Positions 18,360 through 27,727 of a DNA stretch of 64,000 nt are shown piece by piece (the first letter of the stretch is position 1; each line of letters begins with the position of its first letter). The translations under genes and the position numbers were made by a program. Below the pieces are notes generated by a model. The model made no database searches and had not been told where the DNA came from. It saw only the letters and a list, made by a program, of their open reading frames with translations. Source of the stretch: Microbacterium esteraromaticum. GTDB taxonomy: Bacteria; Actinomycetota; Actinomycetes; Actinomycetales; Microbacteriaceae. The stretch lies in the NCBI RefSeq assembly GCF_017303215.1, contig NZ_JAEMWU010000002.1:124001-188000 (forward strand), given 5' to 3'.

Positions 18360-19955
18360 TCAGCTGAACTGGTTCATGGTGTTGTGCTGGCCGCCTGCCT
18401 TGAGAGCGGCGTCACCGGCGAAGTACTCCTTGTGGTTGTCGCCGATGTCGGAACCGGCCATGTTCTGGTGCTTCACGGTGGCGATGCCCCCGCGGATCTC
18501 GCGGCGCTGCACGTCCTTGACGTAGGCGAGCATGCCCTCGTCGCCGAAGTAGCCCTTCGCGAGGTCGTCGGTCGACAGGGCGGCCGTGTGGTAGGTCGGC
18601 AGGGTGATGAGGTGGTGGAAGATGCCGGCGCGCGCTGAACCGTCGCGCTGGAACGTGCGGATCTTCTCGTCGGCCAGGCGGGCCAGCTCGGTGTCGTCGT
18701 ACTCGACGCTCATCAGGGCGCTGCGGTCGTAGGCCGAGACGTCCTCGCCCTGCTCGGCGAGTGCGTCGTAGGCCTGCTGACGGAAGTTCAGCGTCCAGTT
18801 GAACGACGGGCTGTTGTTGTAGACCAGCTTCGCGTTCGGGATGACCTCGCGGATCGCGTCGACCATGCCCGCGATCTGCTCGACGTGCGGCTTCTCGGTC
18901 TCGATCCACAGCAGATCGGCACCATTGCGCAGCGACGTGATGCAATCGAGCACGCAGCGCTCCTCACCGGTGCCGGCGCGGAACCGGTACAGGTTGCTGG
19001 CCAGGCGACGCGGCCGCATGAGCTTGCCGTCGCGCTTGATGACGACATCGCCGTTGCCGAGGTCTCCGTCGGCGATCTCCTCGACGTCGAGGAAGGAGTT
19101 GTACTGGTCGCCGAGGTCGCCGACCTCGGTCGTCACGGCGAGCTTCTGCGTCAACCCGGCGCCGAGAGAGTCGGTGCGTGCGACGATGATGCCGTTGTCG
19201 ATGCCGAGCTCGAGGAAGGCGTAGCGCACCGCGTTGAGCTTGGCGATGAAGTCCTCGTGCGGCACGGTGACCTTGCCGTCCTGGTGGCCGCACTGCTTCT
19301 CGTCCGAGACCTGGTTCTCGATCTGGATCGCGCAGGCACCCGCCTCGATCATCTTCTTGGCGAGCAGGTAGGTCGCCTCGGGGTTGCCGAAGCCGGCGTC
19401 GATGTCGGCGATGATCGGCACGACGTGGGTCTCGTACTCGTCGATCTGTGACTGGATGAACTCGGCGGCGGTCTCGTCGCCAGCGGCGCGCGCGGCGTCG
19501 AGCTGGGTGAACAGCAGGTCCAGCTCACGGGCGTCGGCCTGACGCAAGAACGTGTAGAGCTCTTCGATCAGCGCCGGCACCGCGGTCTTCTCGTGCATCG
19601 ACTGGTCGGGGAGCGGGCCGAACTCGGACCGCAGCGCCGCGACCATCCAGCCGGACAGGTACAGGTAGCGCTTGTTCGTCGACTTCAGGTGCTTCTTGAT
19701 CGAGATCAGCTTCTGCTGCCCGATGAAGCCGTGCCAGACGCCCAGCGACTGGGTGTACAGCGACGAGTCGGCGTCGTACTCGGCCATGTCGCGGCGCATG
19801 ATGTCGGCGGTGTACTGGGCGATCTCGAGTCCGGTGCGGAACCGGTTCTGTGCGCGCATGCGGGCAACCGACTCGGGGTCGATCGCGCTCCACGGGGAGC
19901 CCTGCTCGTCCTTCAGCGCCTGGACGGCGGCGATGTCATCCTGGTAGCGGGTCAT
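18360..19955 (-). CDS. aceA: Isocitrate lyase, long form
   Basis: Splits isocitrate to glyoxylate and succinate, the first step of the glyoxylate shunt. The 531-residue protein is of the longer AceA type, about 100 residues more than the E. coli enzyme. The signature is DEKQCGHQDGK (K220, C222, H224), the variant with Gln in place of the second Lys of KKCGH. Metal and substrate motifs include IIADIDAGFG, VARTDSLGA and NNSPSFNW. It follows aceB by 49 bases on the same strand, so aceB-aceA is likely one transcript. A RamB-like regulator gene lies divergently upstream of aceB. Confidence 0.93.
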   Translation of the reverse strand: MTRYQDDIAAVQALKDEQGSPWSAIDPESVARMRAQNRFRTGLEIAQYTADIMRRDMAEYDADSSLYTQSLGVWHGFIGQQKLISIKKHLKSTNKRYLYLSGWMVAALRSEFGPLPDQSMHEKTAVPALIEELYTFLRQADARELDLLFTQLDAARAAGDETAAEFIQSQIDEYETHVVPIIADIDAGFGNPEATYLLAKKMIEAGACAIQIENQVSDEKQCGHQDGKVTVPHEDFIAKLNAVRYAFLELGIDNGIIVARTDSLGAGLTQKLAVTTEVGDLGDQYNSFLDVEEIADGDLGNGDVVIKRDGKLMRPRRLASNLYRFRAGTGEERCVLDCITSLRNGADLLWIETEKPHVEQIAGMVDAIREVIPNAKLVYNNSPSFNWTLNFRQQAYDALAEQGEDVSAYDRSALMSVEYDDTELARLADEKIRTFQRDGSARAGIFHHLITLPTYHTAALSTDDLAKGYFGDEGMLAYVKDVQRREIRGGIATVKHQNMAGSDIGDNHKEYFAGDAALKAGGQHNTMNQFS

Positions 19956-20004
19956 GTCGTCTTCCTTCGTTGGGATGCTGGTGTTCCGGTGCGTTCAGCG
20001 GTGG

Positions 20005-21669
20005 TCAGTCGGTCAGGTGGCGGGAGTAGGCGGGCAGGGTCAGGAAGGCCGGGAAGGTCTCCTGCAGCGCCACCTCGCGGAAGATCTCTGCCGCGTCGTC
20101 GTACCGGTCCTCGTCACCGCGGGGAACGGTGGCCAGCACGTCGGTGATGATGTCCTCGACGTACGCGGCCGTGATCGGCGTGCCGTCCTCGGTGGTGCGG
20201 TCCTGCTGGATCCACTGCCACACCTGCGAGCGCGAGATCTCGGCGGTGGCGGCGTCCTCCATCAGCCCGTCGATGGCGACGGCGCCCAGTCCGCGCAGCC
20301 AGGCCTCGATGTAGCGGATGCCCACCGACACGTTGTCGTAGACACCGCGCGCGGTGATCGGGCGACCGATGCGCAGGTCGAGCAGCTGAGCGGCGGTGAC
20401 GTTCACATCGTCGCGCTGGCGGTCGACCTGGTGGGGACGGTCGCCGAGCACGGCGTCGAACTCGGCGCGTGCCGCGGGGATCAGGTCGGGGTGGGCGACC
20501 CAGGTGCCGTCGAATCCGTCGCCGGCTTCGCGGCGCTTGTCGGCGGCGACCTTCTGCAGTGCCTGCTGGGTCATCTCGGGGTCGCGGCGGTTCGGGATGA
20601 ACGCGCTCATGCCGCCGATCGCGTGGGCGCCGCGCTTGTGGCAGGTCTGCACGAGCAGGTCGGTGTAGGCGCGCATGAAGGGCACCGTCATGGTGACCTC
20701 ACTGCGGTCGGGCAGCACGAACCGTGCGCCGCGGCCGCGGTAGGTCTTGATGATCGAGAAGATGTAGTCCCAACGGCCGGCGTTGAGTCCGGCGCAGTGG
20801 TCGCGCAGCACGTAGAGGATCTCGTCCATCTCGAATGCGGCCGGCAGCGTCTCGATCAGGACGGTGGCGCGGATCGTGCCGTGCGGGATGCCGATGTACT
20901 CCTCGGCGAAGGTGAACACGTCGTCCCACAGGCGGGCTTCTTCGCTGGACTCCAGCTTGGCGATGTAGAAGTACGGGCCGCGGCCGGCGTCGATCAGGGC
21001 CTGCGCGTTGTGGAAGAAGTACAGACCGAAGTCGACCAGAGAGCCCGAGGCCGCCATCGTGCGACCGGTGCGGTCGGTGAAGTCGACGTGCTTCTCGGTG
21101 AGGTGCCAGCCGCGGGGACGCATCACGATAGTGGGCGTGCGCTCGGCGGTGACGTGGTATTCCTTGCCGTCGGGAGAGGTGTACGAGAGCTCGCCGCGGA
21201 TCGCGTCGCGCAGCGACAGCTGACCGCCGATGACGTTCTGCCAGGTCGGGCTGGTGGCATCCTCCTGGTCGGCGAGCCACACCCGCGCGCCCGAGTTGAG
21301 GGCGTTGATGGTCATCTTCGGGTCGGTGGGGCCGGTGATCTCGACGCGGCGGTCCTCCAGGCCGGGGCCGGGGCCGGCGACGCGCCAGTCGGCGTCCTCG
21401 CGGATGTGGCGGGTGTCTTCGCGGAACCGCGGGTCGTGACCGTTGCCGATCTCGAACCGGCGGCGCATGCGGTCGGCGAGCCGGTCATGGCGGCGGTTCG
21501 AGAAGCGGTGGTGCAGCTCGGTGATGAAGGCCAGAGCCGCCGGGGTGAGGATCTCGTCGAACCGCTCGTGGATCGGTCCGGTGATGTGGATCGCCGGTCC
21601 CTGGTGTGCGCCGACGGCGACGCCGGCATCCTGGATCGGCGTGGTCTGTGACGCAGTGGGAGCGGTCAT
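20005..21669 (-). CDS. aceB: Malate synthase A
   Basis: Condenses glyoxylate and acetyl-CoA to malate, completing the glyoxylate shunt. The 554-residue length is that of the A isoform. Key blocks are RVWLADQEDATSPTW, IVMRPRGWHLTEKH (catalytic Arg), GPYFYIAKLESSEEARLW and the late DGLMEDAATAEISRSQ (catalytic Asp). ATG at 21669 has GGAGGAGA upstream; much longer in-frame extension (to 23253) is only antisense to the regulator gene. First gene of the aceB-aceA operon, divergent from ramB. Confidence 0.94.
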   Translation of the reverse strand: MTAPTASQTTPIQDAGVAVGAHQGPAIHITGPIHERFDEILTPAALAFITELHHRFSNRRHDRLADRMRRRFEIGNGHDPRFREDTRHIREDADWRVAGPGPGLEDRRVEITGPTDPKMTINALNSGARVWLADQEDATSPTWQNVIGGQLSLRDAIRGELSYTSPDGKEYHVTAERTPTIVMRPRGWHLTEKHVDFTDRTGRTMAASGSLVDFGLYFFHNAQALIDAGRGPYFYIAKLESSEEARLWDDVFTFAEEYIGIPHGTIRATVLIETLPAAFEMDEILYVLRDHCAGLNAGRWDYIFSIIKTYRGRGARFVLPDRSEVTMTVPFMRAYTDLLVQTCHKRGAHAIGGMSAFIPNRRDPEMTQQALQKVAADKRREAGDGFDGTWVAHPDLIPAARAEFDAVLGDRPHQVDRQRDDVNVTAAQLLDLRIGRPITARGVYDNVSVGIRYIEAWLRGLGAVAIDGLMEDAATAEISRSQVWQWIQQDRTTEDGTPITAAYVEDIITDVLATVPRGDEDRYDDAAEIFREVALQETFPAFLTLPAYSRHLTD

Positions 21670-21770
21670 GATCTGTCTCCTCCGTGAGATGTCGGTCGCT
21701 GGTGTTCGGCCGGGGTGGCTTGACATCCACTCTGGGAGAGGAATGGCCCCAGCGCCGACCAAATCAGGAG

Positions 21771-21783
21771 AGAAGTTTGATGG
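21771..21783 (+). promoter_or_regulatory. Candidate RamB-like operator
   Basis: AGAAGTTTGATGG matches the first nine positions of the C. glutamicum RamB box as I remember it (RRAANTTTGCAAA-like) and diverges after. It sits in an unusually AT-rich patch between divergent aceB and the regulator gene and overlaps the regulator's -35 region, consistent with autoregulation. Confidence 0.35.
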
Positions 21784-21806
21784 AATTTCTGTTTTTGTGA
21801 CAGACT
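21777..21806 (+). promoter_or_regulatory. Candidate promoter of the RamB-like regulator gene
   Basis: TTGATG (21777-21782), 18-base spacer, CAGACT (21801-21806), with the ATG 7 bases further on. No ribosome-binding site; leaderless-type. Confidence 0.45.
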
Positions 21807-21813
21807 GCTCGGC

Positions 21814-23265
21814 ATGAGTCATCCCGAAGCGGTAGAAGAACCGGACGCCCTCACGATCGGGCGCCGCATCCGACAGCTGCGCACCGCGCAGGGGATGACG
21901 CTCGAAGACCTCGCGGCACGGATCGATCGTGCACCCAGCCAGGTGTCGATGTTCGAGACCGGCAAGCGCGAGCCGAAGCTGACCTTGCTGCAGTCGATCG
22001 CCCGTGCGCTGGGCACGGGCCTCGATGGTCTGCTCGAGGGTGAGCCGCTCGACGAGCGCAGCACTCGCGAGATCGCGTTGGAACGCGCTATGAAGGGGCA
22101 GACCTTCCAGGCGCTGGGCATCCCGGCGTTCCGCATCGCCAAGACGATCCCCGATGAGGCGCTCGAGGCGATGCTCGCGCTGCACGGCGAGATCGAACGG
22201 TTGCGCGATGAACGGTCGGCGACTCCCGAAGAGGCGCGGCGGGCCAACGTCGAGCTGCGTCATCTGATGCGCACGCAGGACAACTACTTCGTCGAGCTCG
22301 AGCAGCACGCCGCGCAGATCCTGGCCGCCGTCGGGCACCCCGGTGGTCCGATCACCCAGCGGACGGCATCCGAGATCGCCGCGCACCTGGGTTTCACCCT
22401 GCACTACGCGCCCGACCTGCCGCAGACGACGCGCAGCGTCGCCGATCTCGCGCACGGGCGGCTGTACCTCTCCAGCAGCATCCCCGCCAAGGGCGACGCC
22501 CGTACCGCGGTGCTGCAGGCCCTGTCCAGTCGCATCCTCGGCCACGGGGAACCGCGCAGCTACGCCGAGTTCCTGCGTCAGCGGGTCGAGACGAACTACC
22601 TCACCGGCGCGCTGCTGGTGCCCGAGGCGCACGTGGTGCCGGTGCTGCAGGAGGCGAAGTCGCGTCGCGCCATCTCGATCGAAGACGTGCGCGACGCCTA
22701 CTCGGTGTCGTACGAGACGGCGGCGCACCGGTTCACGAACCTCGCCACGCGGCACCTCGACATCCCGGTGCACTTCTTGAAGGTGCACGAGTCGGGAACG
22801 ATCACCAAGGCGTATGAGAACGACGACGTGAACTTTCCGACTGACCGTCTCGGATCCATCGAGGGCCAGATGTGCTGCCGTCGCTGGACGAGCCGGGTGG
22901 TGTTCGACGTCGAAGACCGCTTCAACCCGTACTACCAGTACACCGACACCGGCAACGGCACGTACTGGTGCACGGCCCGCGTCGAGCCCTCCAGTGAAGG
23001 CCTGCATTCGGTGAGCGTGGGGGTGCGTTTCGACGACACCCGCTGGTTCGTCGGGCGCGACACGAACAATCGCGGCGTGTCGAAGCACTCGGTCGAGACC
23101 TGCTGTCGCCGTGCTCCCGCCGAACTCGAGGAGCGCTGGCGGCAGCACTCCTGGCCGAACGTCCGCACGCCGCGCACGCTGCTGGCCACCCTGCCGACCG
23201 GCGCGTTCCCCGGCGTCGACAGCACCGACGTGTACGAGTTCCTCGAGGCGCACGCGCCGGCCTGA
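21814..23265 (+). CDS. RamB-like XRE-family transcriptional regulator
   Basis: A 483-residue DNA-binding regulator. Residues 16-70 are an XRE helix-turn-helix (IGRRIRQLRTAQGMTLEDLA ... PSQVSMFETGKREPK). The middle carries an ImmA/IrrE-like peptidase-type region (about 230-330), and the Cys-rich C-terminus (MCCRRW, CCRR) is typical of RamB/short-chain-fatty-acyl regulators. In Corynebacterium RamB represses aceA, aceB and other acetate genes on glucose. The divergent placement next to aceB-aceA supports the same role here. AceBA, pta-ackA (56.5 kb) and its own gene are plausible targets. Confidence 0.82.
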   Translation: MSHPEAVEEPDALTIGRRIRQLRTAQGMTLEDLAARIDRAPSQVSMFETGKREPKLTLLQSIARALGTGLDGLLEGEPLDERSTREIALERAMKGQTFQALGIPAFRIAKTIPDEALEAMLALHGEIERLRDERSATPEEARRANVELRHLMRTQDNYFVELEQHAAQILAAVGHPGGPITQRTASEIAAHLGFTLHYAPDLPQTTRSVADLAHGRLYLSSSIPAKGDARTAVLQALSSRILGHGEPRSYAEFLRQRVETNYLTGALLVPEAHVVPVLQEAKSRRAISIEDVRDAYSVSYETAAHRFTNLATRHLDIPVHFLKVHESGTITKAYENDDVNFPTDRLGSIEGQMCCRRWTSRVVFDVEDRFNPYYQYTDTGNGTYWCTARVEPSSEGLHSVSVGVRFDDTRWFVGRDTNNRGVSKHSVETCCRRAPAELEERWRQHSWPNVRTPRTLLATLPTGAFPGVDSTDVYEFLEAHAPA

Positions 23266-23304
23266 GCGGCCGCGGCACGCTCGCTCAGGCGGGGCGGATG
23301 CCGC

Positions 23305-24816
23305 TCACTCGCCGGCGGCGTGCAGGGCGATCCACAGCTCGGCGCGGGCCGGGAAGGTCGCCAGATCAACGCCGAGCAGCGCGGATGCCTGTGCGATGCG
23401 ACTGCGCAGGGTGTGCCGGTGCACGCCGAGCGCGTTCGCGGACGCATCGAGCACGGCGTCGTGCTCCAGCCAGACGCGCAGGGTGCGTTCCAGGTCGCTG
23501 CCCGACGCGGCGTCGACCTGCCGGATGGGGGCCAGGCGCGACTCGGCGACCAGGCGTGCCTCGTCGGTGCTGAGCGCGCCGATCATGCTCGCGCTCGCCG
23601 TGTCCGCATAGCGGGTGACCGCATCGTCGCTGCGGCCCAGCGCGAACACCGCCTGCTCGTGCATGCGCGCGAACGACCCGTACCCGTCCGCCGCCGAAAC
23701 CCCCCACTGCACCGAGAAGCGATCGGCGATCTGAGCGTAGACCTGTTCCTGCGCGGCGGAGACGACCAGCACCATGCCACTGGGGGCGGCCGCGCCGAAG
23801 TATGCCAGGCCGTCCTCCAAGCGGCGGCGTTCGCACCATTCCACGATCGCCTCGGCCGGGGCATCCGCCGAGGCGACACCGACCAGGACGGGCGCGACGG
23901 GCAGTGAGCCGAGCACGCGGCGCGCCAGCGCCGGGTCGTCTCGCAGGAGCGACTGGAGCACCTGGCTGTGTAATCGCGCCCGGCTGCGGTTGAGCTGCTC
24001 GCTCTGCTCTCTGGCCAGGCCCGCCATCGCGATCACCGAGGTGACCACCGTGCGCGCCTCGGGGTCGAGGGCGTCGGTGGCCAGCGCGATCACGCCGCGC
24101 AGGTGGCCGCCGCGCCCCAGGGTGAACAGCAGAAAAGGCTGACCGTCGGCGGTGACCGATTGGGCGGCCTGCGCGCCGCGCGCAAGGAGCTCGCCCACGT
24201 GTGCCGACAGGTCGGCAGCAGCGGGCTCGGCGAGAGATCGCGGCGGATGCTCGTGCGTGAGCGCTCCGCCCGCATCGAACATCCCGACCCAGACGTCGAT
24301 CCGGCGGGCCAGTTCGCTCAGCGTCGACTCGAGTCCGCGGGGTCGCAGTGCGGCGATCGCGAGTGCTCGCTGCGCATCGAGTGCCCAGGAGCGCCGGGCG
24401 TACGCCTGAGCGGCGATCGCCTCGGCGTGCGCCCTTGCCACGGCGATGAACGGTGTGCGGTAGGGCACCTCGAACAGGGGCATCCCCAGTGCGGCGCATG
24501 CGGCGATGAGCTCGCTGGGAGCGCCGGCGTGGTGCACGTCGGCGCCGAACCCGAGGCCGGCGACCCCGCGATCGGCGAGTCGGGTCACGTAGGCCTGCGC
24601 CTGTGCCGCGTCGCCGTCGGTGAGCTGGGTGCCCGTGGTCAGCAGCAGCAGGTCATCGGCGAGGAACGGGGTCGGGTCGAGGAGATCCGAGCTGTGCACC
24701 CACCGCAGGGGACGATCGAGGCGATCGCCGACCTTGGCCTCCGTGGGCGACAGGAGCGTCAGTTCGAGGTCACGTCGGCGCAACAGAGTGCGCAGGGTGG
24801 GATCGTCCACGGCCAC
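23305..24816 (-). CDS. PucR-family transcriptional regulator
   Basis: A 503-residue regulator. The N-terminal third resembles the purine-catabolism regulatory domain (DRPLRWVHSSDLLDPTPFL, LLLTTG, GVAGLGFGADVHH), a GGDEF-like linker follows, and the last 60 residues are the PucR helix-turn-helix (TLRVWLEHDAVLDASANALG ... HRHTLRSRIAQA). It is divergent from the putrescine/GABA operon with only 93 bases between, so it probably senses a polyamine or GABA pathway intermediate and controls that operon. The start is GTG at 24816; a second in-frame GTG six bases later has the better-spaced GAGAGG. Confidence 0.85.
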   Translation of the reverse strand: MAVDDPTLRTLLRRRDLELTLLSPTEAKVGDRLDRPLRWVHSSDLLDPTPFLADDLLLLTTGTQLTDGDAAQAQAYVTRLADRGVAGLGFGADVHHAGAPSELIAACAALGMPLFEVPYRTPFIAVARAHAEAIAAQAYARRSWALDAQRALAIAALRPRGLESTLSELARRIDVWVGMFDAGGALTHEHPPRSLAEPAAADLSAHVGELLARGAQAAQSVTADGQPFLLFTLGRGGHLRGVIALATDALDPEARTVVTSVIAMAGLAREQSEQLNRSRARLHSQVLQSLLRDDPALARRVLGSLPVAPVLVGVASADAPAEAIVEWCERRRLEDGLAYFGAAAPSGMVLVVSAAQEQVYAQIADRFSVQWGVSAADGYGSFARMHEQAVFALGRSDDAVTRYADTASASMIGALSTDEARLVAESRLAPIRQVDAASGSDLERTLRVWLEHDAVLDASANALGVHRHTLRSRIAQASALLGVDLATFPARAELWIALHAAGE

Positions 24817-24896
24817 CTCTCAAGCTGGTAGACGTCAGGGCGAACGCCTTGGCAGAATTGTACGCTTCGGCGAGTGCATCGGGCGTCTGCGGCTCG

Positions 24897-24902
24897 TACA
24901 GT
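24897..24902 (+). promoter_or_regulatory. -10 box of gabT
   Basis: TACAGT ends 7 bases before the gabT ATG at 24910, with no ribosome-binding site. A TTGGCA at 24850 may belong to an upstream promoter or an operator. Confidence 0.5.
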
Positions 24903-24909
24903 CGCCATC

Positions 24910-26271
24910 ATGACTCGTTCCGACGCAGATTCCGCAGCCCTTCCCGTCGGCGGCCCCGGCCTTCCCCAGGAGCGCCGCGTCGTCACCGCTCTTCCCGGTC
25001 CGCGCTCGGCGGAGATCCTCGCCCGCAAGGCGCAGGCCGTTCCCGCGGGCGTCGGACACACCGCCCCGATCGCGGCCGTCGCCGCCGGCGGCGGAGTCAT
25101 CGTCGACGCCGACGGCAACTCGCTCATCGACCTCGGATCGGGCATCGCAGTGACCTCGGTCGGCAATGCACACCCGAAGGTCGTCGAGGCCGTCGCGGCG
25201 CAGGCCGCGCAGTTCACGCACACCTGCTTCATGGTCTCGCCCTACGAGTCGTACATCGACGTCGCCGAAGCACTCAACCGCGTCACCCCCGGCGACTTCG
25301 CCAAGAAGACCGCGCTGTTCAACTCGGGCGCCGAGGCCGTCGAGAACGCCATCAAGATCGCCCGCAAGCACACCGGCCGCCAGGCCGTCGTCGCCTTCGA
25401 TCACGGGTACCACGGCCGCACCAACCTCACCATGGCGCTGACCGCCAAGTCGATGCCCTACAAGAGCGGCTTCGGTCCCTTCGCCCCCGAGGTGTACCGC
25501 GCACCGATGTCGTACCCGTTCCGCGACGGCCTCAGCGGCCAGGAGGCCGCGGCCCGCGCCATCCTGCAGCTCGAGAAGCAGATCGGCGCCGATAACCTCG
25601 CCGCTGTCATCATTGAGCCCATCCAGGGTGAGGGTGGCTTCATCGTGCCCGCCGACGGGTTCCTGCCCGCAATCGCCGAGTGGTGCCGCGCCAACGGCGT
25701 GGTGTTCATCGCCGACGAGGTGCAGACCGGCTTCGCCCGCACCGGGGCGATGTTCGCCAGCGAGATCTTCGGCATCGAGCCCGACCTGATCACCACCGCC
25801 AAGGGCATCGCCGCGGGCCTGCCGCTGGCGGCCGTCACCGGACGCGCCGAGATCATGGACGCCTCGCACGCGGGCGGCCTCGGCGGCACCTACGGCGGCA
25901 ACCCGATCGCGTGCGCCGCCGCGCTCGCCGCCATCGACGCCTTCGAGAACGAAGGACTGATCGAACGCGCCCAGCAGATCGGCGCGCTGCTCACCGACCG
26001 GCTCTCCCGGATGCAGGCATCCGACGCCCGCATCGGCGACGTCCGCGGCCACGGCGCAATGATCGCCGCTGAGTTCGTCGACCCCGAGACCAACGCGCCG
26101 GACGCCGCACTGACCGCTGCCGTCGCCAAGGCCTGCATCGCCGCTGGTGTGATCGTGCTCACCTGTGGCACCTACGGCAACGTCATCCGGTTCCTGCCGC
26201 CGCTGTCGATCAGCGACGAGCTGCTGGGCGAAGGCATCGACGTCGTCGCCGACGCCCTGGCTTCGGCCTAA
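24910..26271 (+). CDS. gabT: 4-aminobutyrate aminotransferase
   Basis: A class III PLP aminotransferase that converts GABA and 2-oxoglutarate to succinate semialdehyde and glutamate. The 453-residue protein has the family blocks NSGAEAVENAIKIARKHTGR, FDHGYHGRTNLTMALT, IEPIQGEGGF, FIADEVQTGFARTG and the PLP lysine K298 in TTAKGIAAGLPLAAV. It opens the operon gabT-amine oxidase-usp-permease-gabD-ALDH. The ATG at 24910 was chosen for the leaderless-type -10 box; an ATG 36 bases upstream lacks support. The context specifies putrescine/GABA use rather than ornithine. Confidence 0.92.
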   Translation: MTRSDADSAALPVGGPGLPQERRVVTALPGPRSAEILARKAQAVPAGVGHTAPIAAVAAGGGVIVDADGNSLIDLGSGIAVTSVGNAHPKVVEAVAAQAAQFTHTCFMVSPYESYIDVAEALNRVTPGDFAKKTALFNSGAEAVENAIKIARKHTGRQAVVAFDHGYHGRTNLTMALTAKSMPYKSGFGPFAPEVYRAPMSYPFRDGLSGQEAAARAILQLEKQIGADNLAAVIIEPIQGEGGFIVPADGFLPAIAEWCRANGVVFIADEVQTGFARTGAMFASEIFGIEPDLITTAKGIAAGLPLAAVTGRAEIMDASHAGGLGGTYGGNPIACAAALAAIDAFENEGLIERAQQIGALLTDRLSRMQASDARIGDVRGHGAMIAAEFVDPETNAPDAALTAAVAKACIAAGVIVLTCGTYGNVIRFLPPLSISDELLGEGIDVVADALASA

Positions 26272-26277
26272 CAGACT

Positions 26278-26320
26278 GCCGGCCGCGGCCCGTATCGGGG
26301 GATATCGGGCCGCGGCCGGC
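26278..26320 (+). terminator. Strong hairpin between gabT and the amine oxidase gene
   Basis: A perfect 15-bp GC stem (26278-26292 with 26306-26320), extended by TATC/GATA around a G-rich loop, no T-run. Likely an attenuator or mRNA-stability element that uncouples gabT from the genes downstream. Confidence 0.6.
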
Positions 26321-26368
26321 ACACACAACATGCTCCGAGAACGGCCTCGAGAACGAAGGAAAGTGCAC

Positions 26369-27727
26369 ATGACCGAGATCAACCGCGACGTGCTGATCGT
26401 GGGCGCCGGCGCAGCCGGGCTCACCGCGGCCAACGAACTGCGCAAGGCCGGCCTGTCGGTGGCCGTCCTCGAGGCGCGTGACCGCGTCGGCGGCCGCCTG
26501 TGGACCGACGTCATCGACGGCGCGATGCTCGAGATCGGCGGACAGTGGGTCTCGCCCGATCAGGATGCCCTCATCGAGACGATCGACGAGCTCGGACTGG
26601 AGACGTACAGTCGCTACCGCGAGGGCGACAGCGTGTACATCGGACCGGACGGCACCGTCAGCCGGTTCACCGGTGAGATGTTCCCGGTCGCCCCCGAGAC
26701 CGAGCGCGTGATCGACGAGATCACCGAGCGCCTCGACCGGATGGTCGCCGAGATCGACCCCGACAGCCCGTGGGAGCACCCGAACGCCGCCGAGTGGGAT
26801 GCCGTCACGTGGGACGCCTGGCTGCGCTCGCAGACCGACGACGACGAGGCCGTTCGCAACCTCGCCTTCGCCACCGGATCGGCCATGCTCACCAAGCCGA
26901 CGCACACGTTCTCGCTCCTGCAGTCGTTGCTGATGGCCGCATCCGCCGGGTCGTACTCGAACCTCGTCGACGCCGACTTCATCCTCGACAAGCGTGTGGT
27001 CGGCGGACTCCAGCAGGTCCCGCTGCTGCTGGCCGAGCGCCTCGCCGAGGACGTGCTGCTGAACCAGCCGGTGCGCTCGCTCGAGTGGGGCGATGCCGGC
27101 GTGACCGCCACCACCGACGACACCACCGTCCGTGCCCGCTTCGCGATCCTGGCCCACGCGCCGGTGCTGTACGACCGCATCTCGTTCGTGCCCGCACTGC
27201 CGCGCCGGCAGCACCAGCTGCACCAGCACCTGTCGATGGGCTTCGTCATCAAGGTGCACGCCGTCTACGATCGTCCGTTCTGGCGCGAGCAGGGGCTCAG
27301 CGGCACCGCCTTCAGCCCGTACGAGCTCTCGCACGAGGCCTACGACAACACCAACCACGGCGACGAGCGCGGCACCCTCGTCGGCTTCGTCAGCGACCAG
27401 AACGCCGACGACCTGTTCACCCTGTCGGCCGAGGAGCGCAAGGAGCGCATCCTGGAGTCGCTGTCGCACTACTACGGTCCCGAGGCGAAGAACCCGGTCG
27501 TGTACTACGAGAGCGACTGGGGCAGCGAGGAATGGACCCGCGGCGCGTACGCCGCCAGCTTCGACATGGGCGGGCTCCACCGCTACGGAAGCGACCTGCG
27601 CACGCCCGTCGGGCCGATCCACTTCGCCTGCTCCGACATGGCCGGTGCCGGTTACCAGCACGTCGACGGCGCCATCCGGATGGGTCGTCTGGCGGCCACC
27701 CGCATCATCGAGCAGAGCCGCGCATGA
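26369..27727 (+). CDS. puo: Flavin amine oxidase, probably putrescine oxidase
   Basis: An FAD enzyme that would oxidise putrescine to 4-aminobutanal, releasing ammonia and peroxide. The 452-residue protein begins with the dinucleotide-binding motif DVLIVGAGAAGLTAANELRK and EARDRVGGRLWTD, followed by the GGQWVSPDQ motif of the monoamine-oxidase family. The C-terminal FAD-contact segment DMAGAGYQHVDGAIRMGRLA is intact. Similarity in style to Rhodococcus and Kocuria putrescine oxidases and its place beside gabT/gabD support the call; another amine substrate is possible. AAGGAAAG precedes the ATG. Confidence 0.82.
   Translation: MTEINRDVLIVGAGAAGLTAANELRKAGLSVAVLEARDRVGGRLWTDVIDGAMLEIGGQWVSPDQDALIETIDELGLETYSRYREGDSVYIGPDGTVSRFTGEMFPVAPETERVIDEITERLDRMVAEIDPDSPWEHPNAAEWDAVTWDAWLRSQTDDDEAVRNLAFATGSAMLTKPTHTFSLLQSLLMAASAGSYSNLVDADFILDKRVVGGLQQVPLLLAERLAEDVLLNQPVRSLEWGDAGVTATTDDTTVRARFAILAHAPVLYDRISFVPALPRRQHQLHQHLSMGFVIKVHAVYDRPFWREQGLSGTAFSPYELSHEAYDNTNHGDERGTLVGFVSDQNADDLFTLSAEERKERILESLSHYYGPEAKNPVVYYESDWGSEEWTRGAYAASFDMGGLHRYGSDLRTPVGPIHFACSDMAGAGYQHVDGAIRMGRLAATRIIEQSRA

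Noticed and set aside
21670-23253. A large N-terminal extension of aceB on the minus strand
   Set aside because: It is antisense to the RamB-like gene and lacks family similarity. The ATG at 21669 has a perfect ribosome-binding site and gives the normal length.
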